Source: Granulicella mallensis MP5ACTX8 (GTDB lineage: Bacteria > Acidobacteriota > Terriglobia > Terriglobales > Acidobacteriaceae). Taken from it: 64,000 nucleotides of DNA. The notes under the pieces are model-generated. The model did not search any database, was not told the DNA's origin, and worked only from the letters and a program-made list of their open reading frames with translations. Position numbers and translations under genes: made by a program. Shown piece by piece: positions 49,956 to 58,197 of the stretch. Positions within the stretch are counted from its first letter, which is position 1. Every line of letters begins with the position of its first letter. The DNA lies in the NCBI RefSeq assembly GCF_000178955.2, contig NC_016631.1:1488001-1552000 (forward strand). The letters are read 5' to 3'.

Positions 49956-52127
49956 ATGTCCAACAGTAAGGCCACGGTATCGTCGGCAGGTGAGCCTGTC
50001 GCCGCAGGTCTTTCCGCCGCGCAGTTGATTGAGTTCTACCGGCTCATGTACCTCTCGCGGCGCACGGACGACCGTGAGATCCTGCTCAAACGGCAGCAGA
50101 AGATCTTTTTTCAGATCTCCTGCGCCGGGCATGAGGCCCTGCTGGTCGCTGCCGGCCTGGCTATGAAGCCGGGCTATGACTGGTTCTTTCCGTACTATCG
50201 CGACCGTGCCCTCTGCCTTGCGCTGGGCAATACGGTTGAGGATCAACTGCTGCAGGCCGTCGGCGCAGCGGACGATCCCGCCAGCGGCGGACGCCAGATG
50301 CCTTCGCATTGGACGAGCCGGCAGCTGAATATTGTTTCGCCTTCCTCTTCGACTGCGACGCAGTGCCTGCACGCTATCGGCTGCGCCGAGGCTGGGCGCT
50401 ACTTCACGCAACATCCCGAGGCTGCGAAGAAGGCAGATGGGGATTATCGCGAGTTCAAGGATGTGAAGTTCCACGCCGACGAGGTTGTGTATGTATCGAT
50501 CGGCGAGGGCTCGACGAGCCAGGGCGAGTTCTGGGAGTCGTTGAATACGGCCTCCAACAGCAAGCTGCCTGTGCTGTATGTCGTCGAGGACAATGGATAC
50601 GCGATCTCTACCCCGGTCGAGGCGAACACTCCCGGCGGCAATATCTCGCGGCTGATCTCAAATTTTCCGAATTTTCACTTTGCTGAAGTGGACGGCACCG
50701 ATGCCGTCGCGAGCTACCAGGCGATGGTCGAAGCGGTGGCGTACTGCCGGTCGGGCAAGGGGCCTGCGCTGGTGCATGGGCATGTCGTGCGGCCGTACTC
50801 GCACTCGCTGAGCGACGACGAGCGGCAATATCGCAGTGAAGAAGAGTTGCAGGCCGACGCGCTACGCGATCCGATTTCGCGGATGCAGATGTGGCTGTTA
50901 CGCGAGGGCATCCTCGATGCGCAGGGAATCAATGAACTGGAGCGCAAGGTAGACGAAGAGGTGCAGCATGCCTCCGACCGCGCGCTTGCGGCGGTGCTTC
51001 CGCAGCCGGATACGATCCTGCGGCATGTGTACTCGGAAGATTTTGATCCGACGACTGAGAGCCTTGAGCGTGGAGCAGAGCCGACAGCCGATTCCAACGA
51101 ACGCACGATGCTCGACCTCATCAACGCCTGCCTGCAGGACGAGATGCGCCGCGATGAGCGCATCGTCATCTTCGGCGAGGACGTTGCCGATGCGACGCGC
51201 GACAAGGAGCTGCGCGCCGGAAAACTGAAGGGCAAGGGCGGCGTCTTCAAGGTGACGGCGGGACTGCAGAAAGAGTTCGGCAACGACCGTGCGTGGAACT
51301 CTCCGCTGGCCGAGGCCAACATTACCGGTCGCGCGATCGGCATGGCGGTGCGCGGAATGAAGCCGGTGGTCGAGATTCAGTTCTTCGACTACATCTGGCC
51401 GGCGATGCACCAGATGCGCAATGAGCTTTCCGTGATGCGCTGGCGCTCGAACGGGCAGTTCTCCTGCCCGCTGGTGATGCGTGTTCCGATTGGCGGCTAT
51501 CTCACGGGTGGATCGATTTATCACTCGCAGTCGGGTGAGAGCATCTTTACGCATACTCCGGGTGTGCGGGTGATCATGCCGTCGAATGCGCTCGATGCGA
51601 TCGGGTTGCTGCGCACGGCGATTCGCTGCGACGACCCTGTGCTGTTCCTCGAGCATAAGCGTCTGTATCGCGAGACCTTTGGGCGGTCGGCGTATCCGGG
51701 ACCGAACTATACGATTCCGTTCGGCAAGGCGAAGACTGTGAAGGAAGGCAAGGACCTCACCGTGATTACCTACGGCGCGGTGGTGCCACGGGCTTTGCAG
51801 GCTGCCCAGCGGATGCAGCGCGAGAAGGGCGTCGACGTCGAGGTGATCGATCTGCGCAGTCTCAGTCCCTATGACTGGGAGGCGATTGCGACCTCGGTGC
51901 GCAAGACCAGCAAGGTGATTGTGGCGCATGAGGACATGCTGAGCTGGGGCTACGGGGCGGAGATCGCCGCGCGGATTGGCGATGAGCTGTTCCACGATCT
52001 GGATGCGCCGGTGCGACGGGTGGGATCGATGGATACGTTTGTGGCCTATCAGCCGCTGCTGGAAGATGTGATTCTGCCGCAGCCGGAGCACCTGTTCCAG
52101 GCGATGAGCGATCTGGCGGCGTTTTAG
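49956..52127 (+). CDS. 2-oxoacid dehydrogenase E1 component, fused alpha and beta subunits
   Basis: 723 aa from ATG 49956; TTG 49941 is a possible start with a better spaced purine tract. The alpha part (about 15-350) has the thiamine diphosphate motif in [17 protein letters not shown] to [10 protein letters not shown], and [13 protein letters not shown] near the N-terminus. The beta part (about 385-723) has [28 protein letters not shown], the [14 protein letters not shown] region and C-terminal [12 protein letters not shown]. In most bacteria these are two genes. Best matches by motif are branched-chain 2-oxoacid dehydrogenases, which feed branched fatty acid synthesis. No E2 or E3 gene is adjacent. 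Confidence 0.92.
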   Translation: MSNSKATVSSAGEPVAAGLSAAQLIEFYRLMYLSRRTDDREILLKRQQKIFFQISCAGHEALLVAAGLAMKPGYDWFFPYYRDRALCLALGNTVEDQLLQAVGAADDPASGGRQMPSHWTSRQLNIVSPSSSTATQCLHAIGCAEAGRYFTQHPEAAKKADGDYREFKDVKFHADEVVYVSIGEGSTSQGEFWESLNTASNSKLPVLYVVEDNGYAISTPVEANTPGGNISRLISNFPNFHFAEVDGTDAVASYQAMVEAVAYCRSGKGPALVHGHVVRPYSHSLSDDERQYRSEEELQADALRDPISRMQMWLLREGILDAQGINELERKVDEEVQHASDRALAAVLPQPDTILRHVYSEDFDPTTESLERGAEPTADSNERTMLDLINACLQDEMRRDERIVIFGEDVADATRDKELRAGKLKGKGGVFKVTAGLQKEFGNDRAWNSPLAEANITGRAIGMAVRGMKPVVEIQFFDYIWPAMHQMRNELSVMRWRSNGQFSCPLVMRVPIGGYLTGGSIYHSQSGESIFTHTPGVRVIMPSNALDAIGLLRTAIRCDDPVLFLEHKRLYRETFGRSAYPGPNYTIPFGKAKTVKEGKDLTVITYGAVVPRALQAAQRMQREKGVDVEVIDLRSLSPYDWEAIATSVRKTSKVIVAHEDMLSWGYGAEIAARIGDELFHDLDAPVRRVGSMDTFVAYQPLLEDVILPQPEHLFQAMSDLAAF

Positions 52128-52154
52128 GATATCTAGACGGCGAAGATTGCTGGC

Positions 52155-52312
52155 GTTGTTTTTGCCTTTGCTTTTTTGGTTGTCATTCCCGCAGGGAATC
52201 TGTTGTTTGTTCGTACCACCACAGATCTGTCTGTGCATGCGCCTTGCCTGTTCGAGCTGGAAGCGGATTCCCTGCGGGAATGACAACAAGAAAAACAAAG
52301 ACAAAAGCTACG
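52155..52312. repeat. Inverted pair of family C repeats after the E1 gene
   Basis: First copy in gene polarity: TTTTTGCCTTTGCTTTTTTG, GTTGTCATTCCCGCAGGGAA. Second copy reversed at 52258-52312: GGATTCCCTGCGGGAATGAC with purine tail. The two can pair over about 50 bases. No gene in the 298-base gap. Confidence 0.8.
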
Positions 52313-52424
52313 GCCAAGGTCAGCGCCAGCACGTTGGTCTATTTTTAACATTCCATTCCACAACTGCTGATTTGAGTCGGGGTCTAAGAAGGTGGCATAA
52401 GACACATCTCAGGAGAACTTCGTC

Positions 52425-54665
52425 ATGACGACGTCATTGAAGTCTTTGGGTCCTGTAGTAGAAGCGGGTAAGGCCGCTACCGTTGCTGTACTTTGCGTTT
52501 TGATGGCTGTGCCGCCGGCGGTTGCCGCGGTGCCGACGACGACTTCGGAGAAGGTTACGCTGCCAGCTTCCGTTCAGAAGACACCGCTCACGCACCAGCA
52601 GAAGACTCTTCATGCGCTCAATCGCCTGACCTTCGGTCCGCGGCCCGGGGATGAGCAGGCCGTGAACAAGATGGGCATGGAAGCCTGGTTTCAGCATCAG
52701 CTTCATCCTGAGAACATCGACGATTCGGGCTTTGAGGCGCGGCTGGACCAGTTTCCCGCGTTGAAGCTCTCGCAGGAAGAGTTGATGAGCCGCTATCCGA
52801 TGCCGCAGACCGTGCGCGAGATGGCCCGCAACCATGATCCTCTGCCTGCCGATCCTGTGGAGCATGCGATCTATGCGGACGCCATCGCGTACTACGATAC
52901 CGTGGCGGGCAAAGGCGACGATAAGGCTGCTGCCAAGACCGGCGAAGTGAAGGCTAATGATGCAGGCGATAGCATGGGCGACGCGATGCAGATGCAGAAA
53001 AACGCTCCTGCAAAGATGGATGGCGCTTCGATCGACAACGCAATGACGGCGGACGGTACGGCGCCGAAGACCAAGGCTAACGGCAAGCGCAAGTTCAGCG
53101 GCACACCGATGTCCGACGACGAGGTAGAGGCTGTGCTGGCACTCCAGCCGGAGCAGCGTTTTGCAAAGCTCGTTGCGATGTCTCCCGAGGAGATGATCGG
53201 TTTCCGTAGGGGCCTTAAGCCGCGCCAGCAAGGTGCGTTGTTGAAGGATCTCTCGCCTGAGCAGCGGGAGGATGTGGCCTCCATGCAGAGGCCGGAGCGC
53301 ATGGTGATCGCCGAGGCCCTGCAGGAGCGGCTGCTGCGCGATGTTTATTCGGAGCGGCAGTTGCAGGCTGTGATGGTGGACTTCTGGCTGAACCACTTCA
53401 GCGTCTATGTGGGGAAGAACCAGATCGAGCCGTACCTTCTGGCTTCTTATGAGCGTGATTCCGTTCTGCCGAATGCGTTGGGCAAGTTCGAGGACCTGCT
53501 CGTGGCCAATGCCAAGAGCCCGGCGATGCTGCTGTATTTGGACAATGCCCAGAGTGTCGGGCCGGATTCGAAGGCGGCGGAGCGAAGCAAGAGGATCAGC
53601 GAGGTCGCTCCTGACTCGAAGATCGCCAAGGCTGCTGCGAAGGGCCTGAATGAAAACTACGGACGCGAGCTGATGGAGCTGCACACGCTCGGCGTGAACG
53701 GCGGCTATACCCAGCAGGACGTGATCGAGGTCGCCAAGTGCTTTACCGGCTGGACGATCGACCGGCCCTATCAGGGCGGCAGCGGCAGCTTTGTCTTTGA
53801 CGCCAGGCGCCATGAGCCAGGACCGAAGACCGTTCTCGGGCAGATGATCCCTGAAGGGGGCGTGAACGAGGGGCTTCAGGTGTTGCACATTCTGGCTACG
53901 AGCCCGGCGACGGCACGATTTGTTTCAACCCAGTTGGCGGTGCGCTTCGTCAGCGATACGCCCTCCCCGGCGCTGGTCAATCGCATGGCTGCGACGTTCC
54001 TCAAGACGGATGGCGATATCAAGGCGGTGCTGAGCACGATGTTCCACTCGCCTGAGTTCTGGGCTCCGTCGGTCTATCGCGCAAAGGTGAAGACGCCGAT
54101 CGAGTTCATGGCTTCGGCGCTGCGGGCCAGCGATGCAAACCTGGTCAATCCGGCGGTGGCGGTACAGGCGATGAATCAGCTGGGGATGCCGATCTACGGG
54201 ATGCAGACTCCGAACGGCTACTCGTGGAAGGCCGATCACTGGGTCAGCAGTAATGCTCTGGTCTCGCGCATGAACTTTGCGCTGGTGTTGAGCGGCGGCC
54301 ATGTTCAGGGAGCCCATCCGGATTGGCCGCATCTGCTGGGAGATGCGGAAGAGTCTCCGATGGTCACGGCGCCTGACTCGGCTACGGAGTTGCAGCTGGA
54401 ATCGTTGTTGCTGGGCCAGCCGGCGACTCCACGGACTCGTGGGACGGTGATGGAGCAGTTTACGAATCCGGATACGCAGCAGACGGCTCAGCAGAACTTT
54501 GCGATGAAGGCGAATGCGGCGGATGACATGGGAGCTTCCCTGGTGCGGATTGGCGGCAAGAAGCAGCAGGGCCAGGGGCCGGGGCTGCAGGCTGGCCAGC
54601 CGGCGACGCCGCTCGCGACCATGGCGGGATTGTTGTTGGGCTCTCCTGACTTTCAGCGGAGATAA
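52425..54665 (+). CDS. Secreted DUF1800 protein
   Basis: 746 aa. A hydrophobic signal (about 15-35, VAVLCVLMAVPPAVAA) is followed by LHALNRLTFGPRPGDEQAV, a family hallmark. Further DUF1800 blocks: VMVDFWLNHFSVYVGKN, LDNAQSVGPDSKAA, NENYGRELMELHTLGVNGGY and FTGWTIDRPY. Two low-complexity inserts rich in Ala, Lys, Asp and Met interrupt the usual domain at about 165-225 and near 650-690. Function unknown; the gene is nearly always followed by a DUF1501 gene, as here. ATG 52425 follows AGGAGAAC. Confidence 0.92.
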   Translation: MTTSLKSLGPVVEAGKAATVAVLCVLMAVPPAVAAVPTTTSEKVTLPASVQKTPLTHQQKTLHALNRLTFGPRPGDEQAVNKMGMEAWFQHQLHPENIDDSGFEARLDQFPALKLSQEELMSRYPMPQTVREMARNHDPLPADPVEHAIYADAIAYYDTVAGKGDDKAAAKTGEVKANDAGDSMGDAMQMQKNAPAKMDGASIDNAMTADGTAPKTKANGKRKFSGTPMSDDEVEAVLALQPEQRFAKLVAMSPEEMIGFRRGLKPRQQGALLKDLSPEQREDVASMQRPERMVIAEALQERLLRDVYSERQLQAVMVDFWLNHFSVYVGKNQIEPYLLASYERDSVLPNALGKFEDLLVANAKSPAMLLYLDNAQSVGPDSKAAERSKRISEVAPDSKIAKAAAKGLNENYGRELMELHTLGVNGGYTQQDVIEVAKCFTGWTIDRPYQGGSGSFVFDARRHEPGPKTVLGQMIPEGGVNEGLQVLHILATSPATARFVSTQLAVRFVSDTPSPALVNRMAATFLKTDGDIKAVLSTMFHSPEFWAPSVYRAKVKTPIEFMASALRASDANLVNPAVAVQAMNQLGMPIYGMQTPNGYSWKADHWVSSNALVSRMNFALVLSGGHVQGAHPDWPHLLGDAEESPMVTAPDSATELQLESLLLGQPATPRTRGTVMEQFTNPDTQQTAQQNFAMKANAADDMGASLVRIGGKKQQGQGPGLQAGQPATPLATMAGLLLGSPDFQRR

Positions 54666-54828
54666 TGTCACGTTGGCGCAGAAGATGCATGGGTGTATCG
54701 AGATACAGCTGTGTCTGAAATTCACGTAGGGCTCTGCACTTCCAGGCAACTTTCGTCGGGGAGTAGAGTTACTACCAGCAAGGGAAGTTGCGTCAGGGAC
54801 GGCGCTTCCAGGCAATCGAGGAGTTTTC

Positions 54829-56148
54829 ATGTCGACCAGGACGATCTATACCGATTCAAGCGATTGGGGTTGCGATATGCATGGGCGCGATCTTCCGCGG
54901 CGCAACACTGTCACGCGGCGTGGATTCATGCGCGGAGGAGCCCTGGCCCTGGTGGGTACCTCGGTCATTCCGAGCTTTCTCACGCGGTCCATCTATGCGG
55001 AGATGACCACCGCTGCCGCCAACAAGAAGAAGCTGGTTGTGATCTTCCAGCGCGGTGCCTGCGATGGTCTGAACGTCGTAGTGCCCCATGCGGAGAAGAA
55101 CTACTACGCGATGCGCCCCACGATCGCGATCAAGCAGAACGAGGTGATCGACCTCAACGGGTTCTTTGGCCTGCATCCTTCGATGGCGGCGTTCAAGCCT
55201 CTCTACGATCAGGGGCATCTGGCGATCGTCCACGCTGCAGGATCGCCGGACACCACGCGGTCGCACTTCGATGCGCAGGACTATATGGAGTCGGGCACGC
55301 CGGGCGTCAAGGTGACGCAGGATGGCTGGCTGAACCGTGCGCTCCAGGACGAGAAGCTGGCGGGCAAGCCTTCCGCCTTCCGCGCCGTCGCGCTGGGAAC
55401 CCAGGTTCCCCGGACCCTGCAGGGCAAGGTTCCGGCCATTGCCGTCGCCAATCTGGCTGACTTCTCGGTCGCGGGCCGTGGGCCGCAGACTTCTCCGATC
55501 TCGAATGCCTTCCAGGCGATGTATGACGAGAGCTCGGATGCTGTGCTGCACGGCACGGGCGAGGAGACGTTTGAGGCCGTCAAGATGCTCAAGTCGGCCG
55601 ATCCGGCCCACTATCAGCCGGCGGCGGGAGTTACCTATCCCAACACGGCGTTTGGCAACAGCCTGAAGCAGGTCGCTCAGTTGCTCAAGGCGAATCTTGG
55701 GGTGGAGGCGGCGTTCTCCGACATCGGCGGCTGGGACACGCACCAGAATCAGGGGGGAGCGACCGGTCAGCTCTCCAATCGGCTGAAGGAGTTCTCCGAG
55801 ACGATTGCGGCCTTCTGGAAGGATATGGGGAACGACTCCGAGAACGTCACGCTGGTTACGATGTCCGAGTTCGGCCGTACGGCCCGGCAGAACGGCACCG
55901 GCGGAACCGACCATGGCCACGCGAATGTGATGTTCGTTCTCGGCGGCACGGTAAAGGGCGGCAAGGTCTACGGCAGATGGCCGGGGCTCTCCAATGAGCA
56001 GCTCAATGAGGGACGCGATCTCACCGTGACAACTGATTTTCGGAATGTTCTGGGTGAGGCTGCCTATAAAACTCTGGGATCGCGGAATATGGAAGCGGTC
56101 TTCCCTGGAGCAAAGGTTAATCCGGCATCTTTCCTTAACTTTGCGTAA
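54829..56148 (+). CDS. DUF1501 protein with Tat signal
   Basis: 439 aa. A twin-arginine signal lies at 29-50 (TRRGFMRGGALALVGTSVIP), so it is exported folded. The body has alkaline-phosphatase-like (sulfatase superfamily) features: KKLVVIFQRGACDGLNVVVP, GFFGLHPSMAAFKPLYDQGH, AAGSPDTTRSHFDAQDYME, FSDIGGWDTHQNQGG and TMSEFGRTARQNGTGGTDHG with HANVMFVLGG. GGAGTTTTC precedes ATG 54829. It is 163 bases downstream of the DUF1800 gene. The pair is thought to act together on an unknown surface substrate. Confidence 0.93.
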   Translation: MSTRTIYTDSSDWGCDMHGRDLPRRNTVTRRGFMRGGALALVGTSVIPSFLTRSIYAEMTTAAANKKKLVVIFQRGACDGLNVVVPHAEKNYYAMRPTIAIKQNEVIDLNGFFGLHPSMAAFKPLYDQGHLAIVHAAGSPDTTRSHFDAQDYMESGTPGVKVTQDGWLNRALQDEKLAGKPSAFRAVALGTQVPRTLQGKVPAIAVANLADFSVAGRGPQTSPISNAFQAMYDESSDAVLHGTGEETFEAVKMLKSADPAHYQPAAGVTYPNTAFGNSLKQVAQLLKANLGVEAAFSDIGGWDTHQNQGGATGQLSNRLKEFSETIAAFWKDMGNDSENVTLVTMSEFGRTARQNGTGGTDHGHANVMFVLGGTVKGGKVYGRWPGLSNEQLNEGRDLTVTTDFRNVLGEAAYKTLGSRNMEAVFPGAKVNPASFLNFA

Positions 56149-56182
56149 GTTGCTTATAGGGAACAGCTTAGATTGTAAAAAG

Positions 56183-56217
56183 AAGAGCAGGCCGGATGTC
56201 TTCGGTCTGCTCTTTTA
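56183..56217 (+). terminator. Terminator after the DUF1501 gene
   Basis: AAGAGCAGGCCG pairs with CGGTCTGCTCTT (one G-U) around an 8-base loop, followed by TTACTTTTCTT. Confidence 0.85.
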
Positions 56218-56541
56218 CTTTTCTTGAGGTACTTCGAGAAAATATATGGAAAGTGGAAAACTTTTTCCAAAAACTTACGTCTTATTGGATGTAACACAAT
56301 GCAACAGCCGGCCCAGCAGTCCCCACGGTTCCCGGCATCCCCTATCCGCACAACCCTCCCCACCCCTCTGTAAGGTCGCCAGAACATCGGCGGCCTTCAC
56401 GCCTTTTAGACATAAGTAGTAAAAGACAAAAGCTTTAACGCAAAGGTTTCGCAGAGAGCGCGCCAAGGGAGGCTTTGTCTGCCTTGGGACTGTCATCCAA
56501 CTGCAATCGATTTCACTCCAAGAGTCATCCGATGGCAGGTC
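56218..56541. other. Intergenic region without supported gene
   Basis: About 320 bases. The segment 56410-56470 (AAAGCTTTAACGCAAAGG and GCAGAGAGCGCGCC) looks like a degraded dispersed repeat, single-copy in this window. Lower GC than average. Nothing else recognised. Confidence 0.5.
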
Positions 56542-57438
56542 CTAGGGTTTCTGGGGTACGTAGGTATCCAGAAAGCGCCGGAGAGAACCGTGAAGGGCTG
56601 CTTGGTCCTGACCGGGGGCGAGCTCGACGGTCAGTTTCGGGTTGGCGGCACTCGACAGGTTGGCCGGGATCGGGCCGGTCGTGGAGGAGATTAAGAGTTT
56701 GGGGGTAGCGAGGCTGCGCAGACGATCGGCCAGAGGGAAGCGCTCGTGGAAGAGCAGGCTGATGGGGACCATCCTCGAGCGGGAGTCCTGCCGGACGCGG
56801 GTTTCGAAGTCGCCGTCGGGGTTCTGGAGAATCAGGGCGGCGATCTCTTTGTGGTCTGTGCAGAGCTTGGCTGCCAGAGAGGCGCCAGCGCCGCTGCCGT
56901 AGGCGATAACGGAGCTGTTGGGGATGCCGCGCAGGCCTGTCACGTAGCTCAGGGCCGATTCAGCGTCGCCCTCCATCAAGACTTCCGTGGGGTGTTTGCC
57001 GCCGCTCCGGCCAAAGCCGCGGTAGTCGAAGAGCAGGACGTTGAGCTGGGCATCGTGGAGAGTGCGAGCCTCCGGCAGAGCATCGCTCATGGAGCCCTGG
57101 CCGCTATGGAGCATGATCACAGTCGGGTAGGAGGGTACGTCGCCGGGAATCCACCAGCCGTCGAGCTGGGGCTGGCCGCTGGCGTCCACGCCGAAGTGGA
57201 CTTCCGTGAAGGCGAGGTTGAGGTCCTTTGGGGTTTGGGTGATGGCTCGTGAGGGCTGGAGCACGAGTTGCCACTGGCCATAGGAAAAGAGACCGCATAC
57301 GGTGAGATAGGCGCAGAGTATGGCGAAGGCGATCACCACGCCGAGTGCCTGCAGAATCCATCGCGGATCGACGACTTCAGGGGGGGCGCTGTTGGTGAAA
57401 TTCGGTCGGATCTGCGGCTTGGGCGGACGGTTCGGCAT
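56542..57438 (-). CDS. Alpha/beta-hydrolase-fold membrane-anchored protein lacking the usual nucleophile
   Basis: 298 aa from ATG 57438, with AGGAGA 4 bases upstream. One membrane helix (about 30-52) anchors a C-terminal alpha/beta hydrolase domain of the Bem46/YfhR type: TVIMLHSGQGS (oxyanion region), VLLFDYRGFGRSGG and DAESALSYV. The nucleophile elbow reads AYGSGAGAS, where relatives have YGRSLGG, so the position of the catalytic Ser holds Gly. It may be non-enzymatic or use a shifted serine. It is divergent from the Rieske protein gene, with 76 bases between. Confidence 0.82.
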   Translation of the reverse strand: MPNRPPKPQIRPNFTNSAPPEVVDPRWILQALGVVIAFAILCAYLTVCGLFSYGQWQLVLQPSRAITQTPKDLNLAFTEVHFGVDASGQPQLDGWWIPGDVPSYPTVIMLHSGQGSMSDALPEARTLHDAQLNVLLFDYRGFGRSGGKHPTEVLMEGDAESALSYVTGLRGIPNSSVIAYGSGAGASLAAKLCTDHKEIAALILQNPDGDFETRVRQDSRSRMVPISLLFHERFPLADRLRSLATPKLLISSTTGPIPANLSSAANPKLTVELAPGQDQAALHGSLRRFLDTYVPQKP

Positions 57439-57514
57439 GGTTCTCCTGATCTTGTCCAGCATCTCATGGGTAAAAGAAAATGAGCGAAGGCTAAAGTAAG
57501 CCGGAGGAGAGCGT

Positions 57515-57847
57515 GTGTCCCACTGGGTTCGGTTGTGCGGGGTGAAGGAGATTCCTGAGCCGGGAAGTGTCATGGAGGCTGAGGCGGAGGGGGTAGCGAT
57601 CTGCCTGGCCAACGTCGATGGCCGGTTGGCGGCGCTGGATAACTGGTGTCCGCATCGTCGCGGGCCACTTGGTGCGGGCTGGATTGAGGGGGAGGCCGTG
57701 GTGTGTCCCTGGCACTCGTGGGCTTTCAATACTGTTACCGGGATTGCGGAGCCGCCGGAGCGGGCCCGGGTGGATGTCATGCCGGTAAAGATTGAAAACG
57801 ACGATCTCCTGGTGAATTTAGGCGATTCTGACGTGCCGCGACTCTAG
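57515..57847 (+). CDS. Rieske [2Fe-2S] ferredoxin-like protein
   Basis: 110 aa from GTG 57515, supported by GGAGGAG 5 bases upstream. Cluster ligands are C45 and H47 (NWCPHRRGPL) and C64 and H67 (VVCPWHSWAF). The protein is a single Rieske domain of the NirD/BphA3 ferredoxin type, soluble, an electron carrier for an oxygenase or reductase that is not in the window. Confidence 0.9.
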   Translation: MSHWVRLCGVKEIPEPGSVMEAEAEGVAICLANVDGRLAALDNWCPHRRGPLGAGWIEGEAVVCPWHSWAFNTVTGIAEPPERARVDVMPVKIENDDLLVNLGDSDVPRL

Positions 57848-57882
57848 CCTGATCCCCAATAGATTTTTAATTCAGAAAACTC

Positions 57883-57910
57883 TTTTACTCAGCTTTGCTT
57901 CTCATAGGAT
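57883..57910 (+). promoter_or_regulatory. Candidate promoter of the His/Cys-rich micropeptide gene
   Basis: TTTTAC (57883-57888) and TAGGAT (57905-57910) stand 16 bases apart in an AT-rich stretch upstream of ATG 57962. Weak match to the housekeeping consensus, proposed by position. Confidence 0.3.
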
Positions 57911-57961
57911 GATGGGCAGCGACGAATTCACATCGATCGCCCTGATTGGAGAATTTTTTAG

Positions 57962-58093
57962 ATGAAGCGTACATTGCTCTCTCTCTTCGCTCTCGTCCTT
58001 TTCGCTGGCACCTTCAGCGCAGCCGAAGCGCAGCATCATCGTCACCGTGTTTGCCATTTTCACCACGGCCACCGTGTTTGCCACTGGGCGTAG
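57962..58093 (+). CDS. Secreted His/Cys-rich micropeptide
   Basis: 43 aa, clearly a real gene by layout: TTGGAGA lies 10 bases before the ATG, a textbook signal peptide covers 1-23 (KRTLLSLFALVLFAGTFSAA then EA), and a terminator follows 19 bases after the stop. The mature peptide of 20 residues is QHHRHRVCHFHHGHRVCHWA: eight His, two Cys, three Arg. It contains the motif HRVCH twice, nine residues apart. The composition points to transition metal (Cu, Zn, Ni) or heme binding in the periplasm. No family was recognised. The sequence is too short for a reliable homology call. Confidence 0.8.
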   Translation: MKRTLLSLFALVLFAGTFSAAEAQHHRHRVCHFHHGHRVCHWA

Positions 58094-58112
58094 TTTCGCG
58101 TCTCCAACTGTG

Positions 58113-58143
58113 AAGGCCCGGTCAAAAGCCGGGCCTTTTCGTT
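58113..58143 (+). terminator. Terminator after the micropeptide gene
   Basis: AAGGCCCGG pairs with CCGGGCCTT around a 7-base loop, followed by TTCGTTT. Confidence 0.88.
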
Positions 58144-58180
58144 TATGCACCCCGGAGACTGATAAAATCGTTTAAATCCA

Positions 58181-58194
58181 CTCTCCGGGGAGAG
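58181..58194 (+). promoter_or_regulatory. Ribosome site of carA inside a small hairpin
   Basis: CTCTCCGGGGAGAG is self-complementary: arms CTCTC and GAGAG, loop CGGG. The right arm with GGAGAGG is the Shine-Dalgarno of carA, 3 bases before ATG 58198. Folding would hide it. Confidence 0.5.
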
Positions 58195-58197
58195 GCA

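Noticed and set aside
52434-53888. 484-codon minus-strand open frame opposite the DUF1800 gene
   Set aside because: Shadow frame; the plus-strand protein has signal peptide and family blocks.
56275-56496. 73-codon minus-strand frame downstream of DUF1501
   Set aside because: No ribosome site, no domain, lies in a degraded repeat-like stretch.
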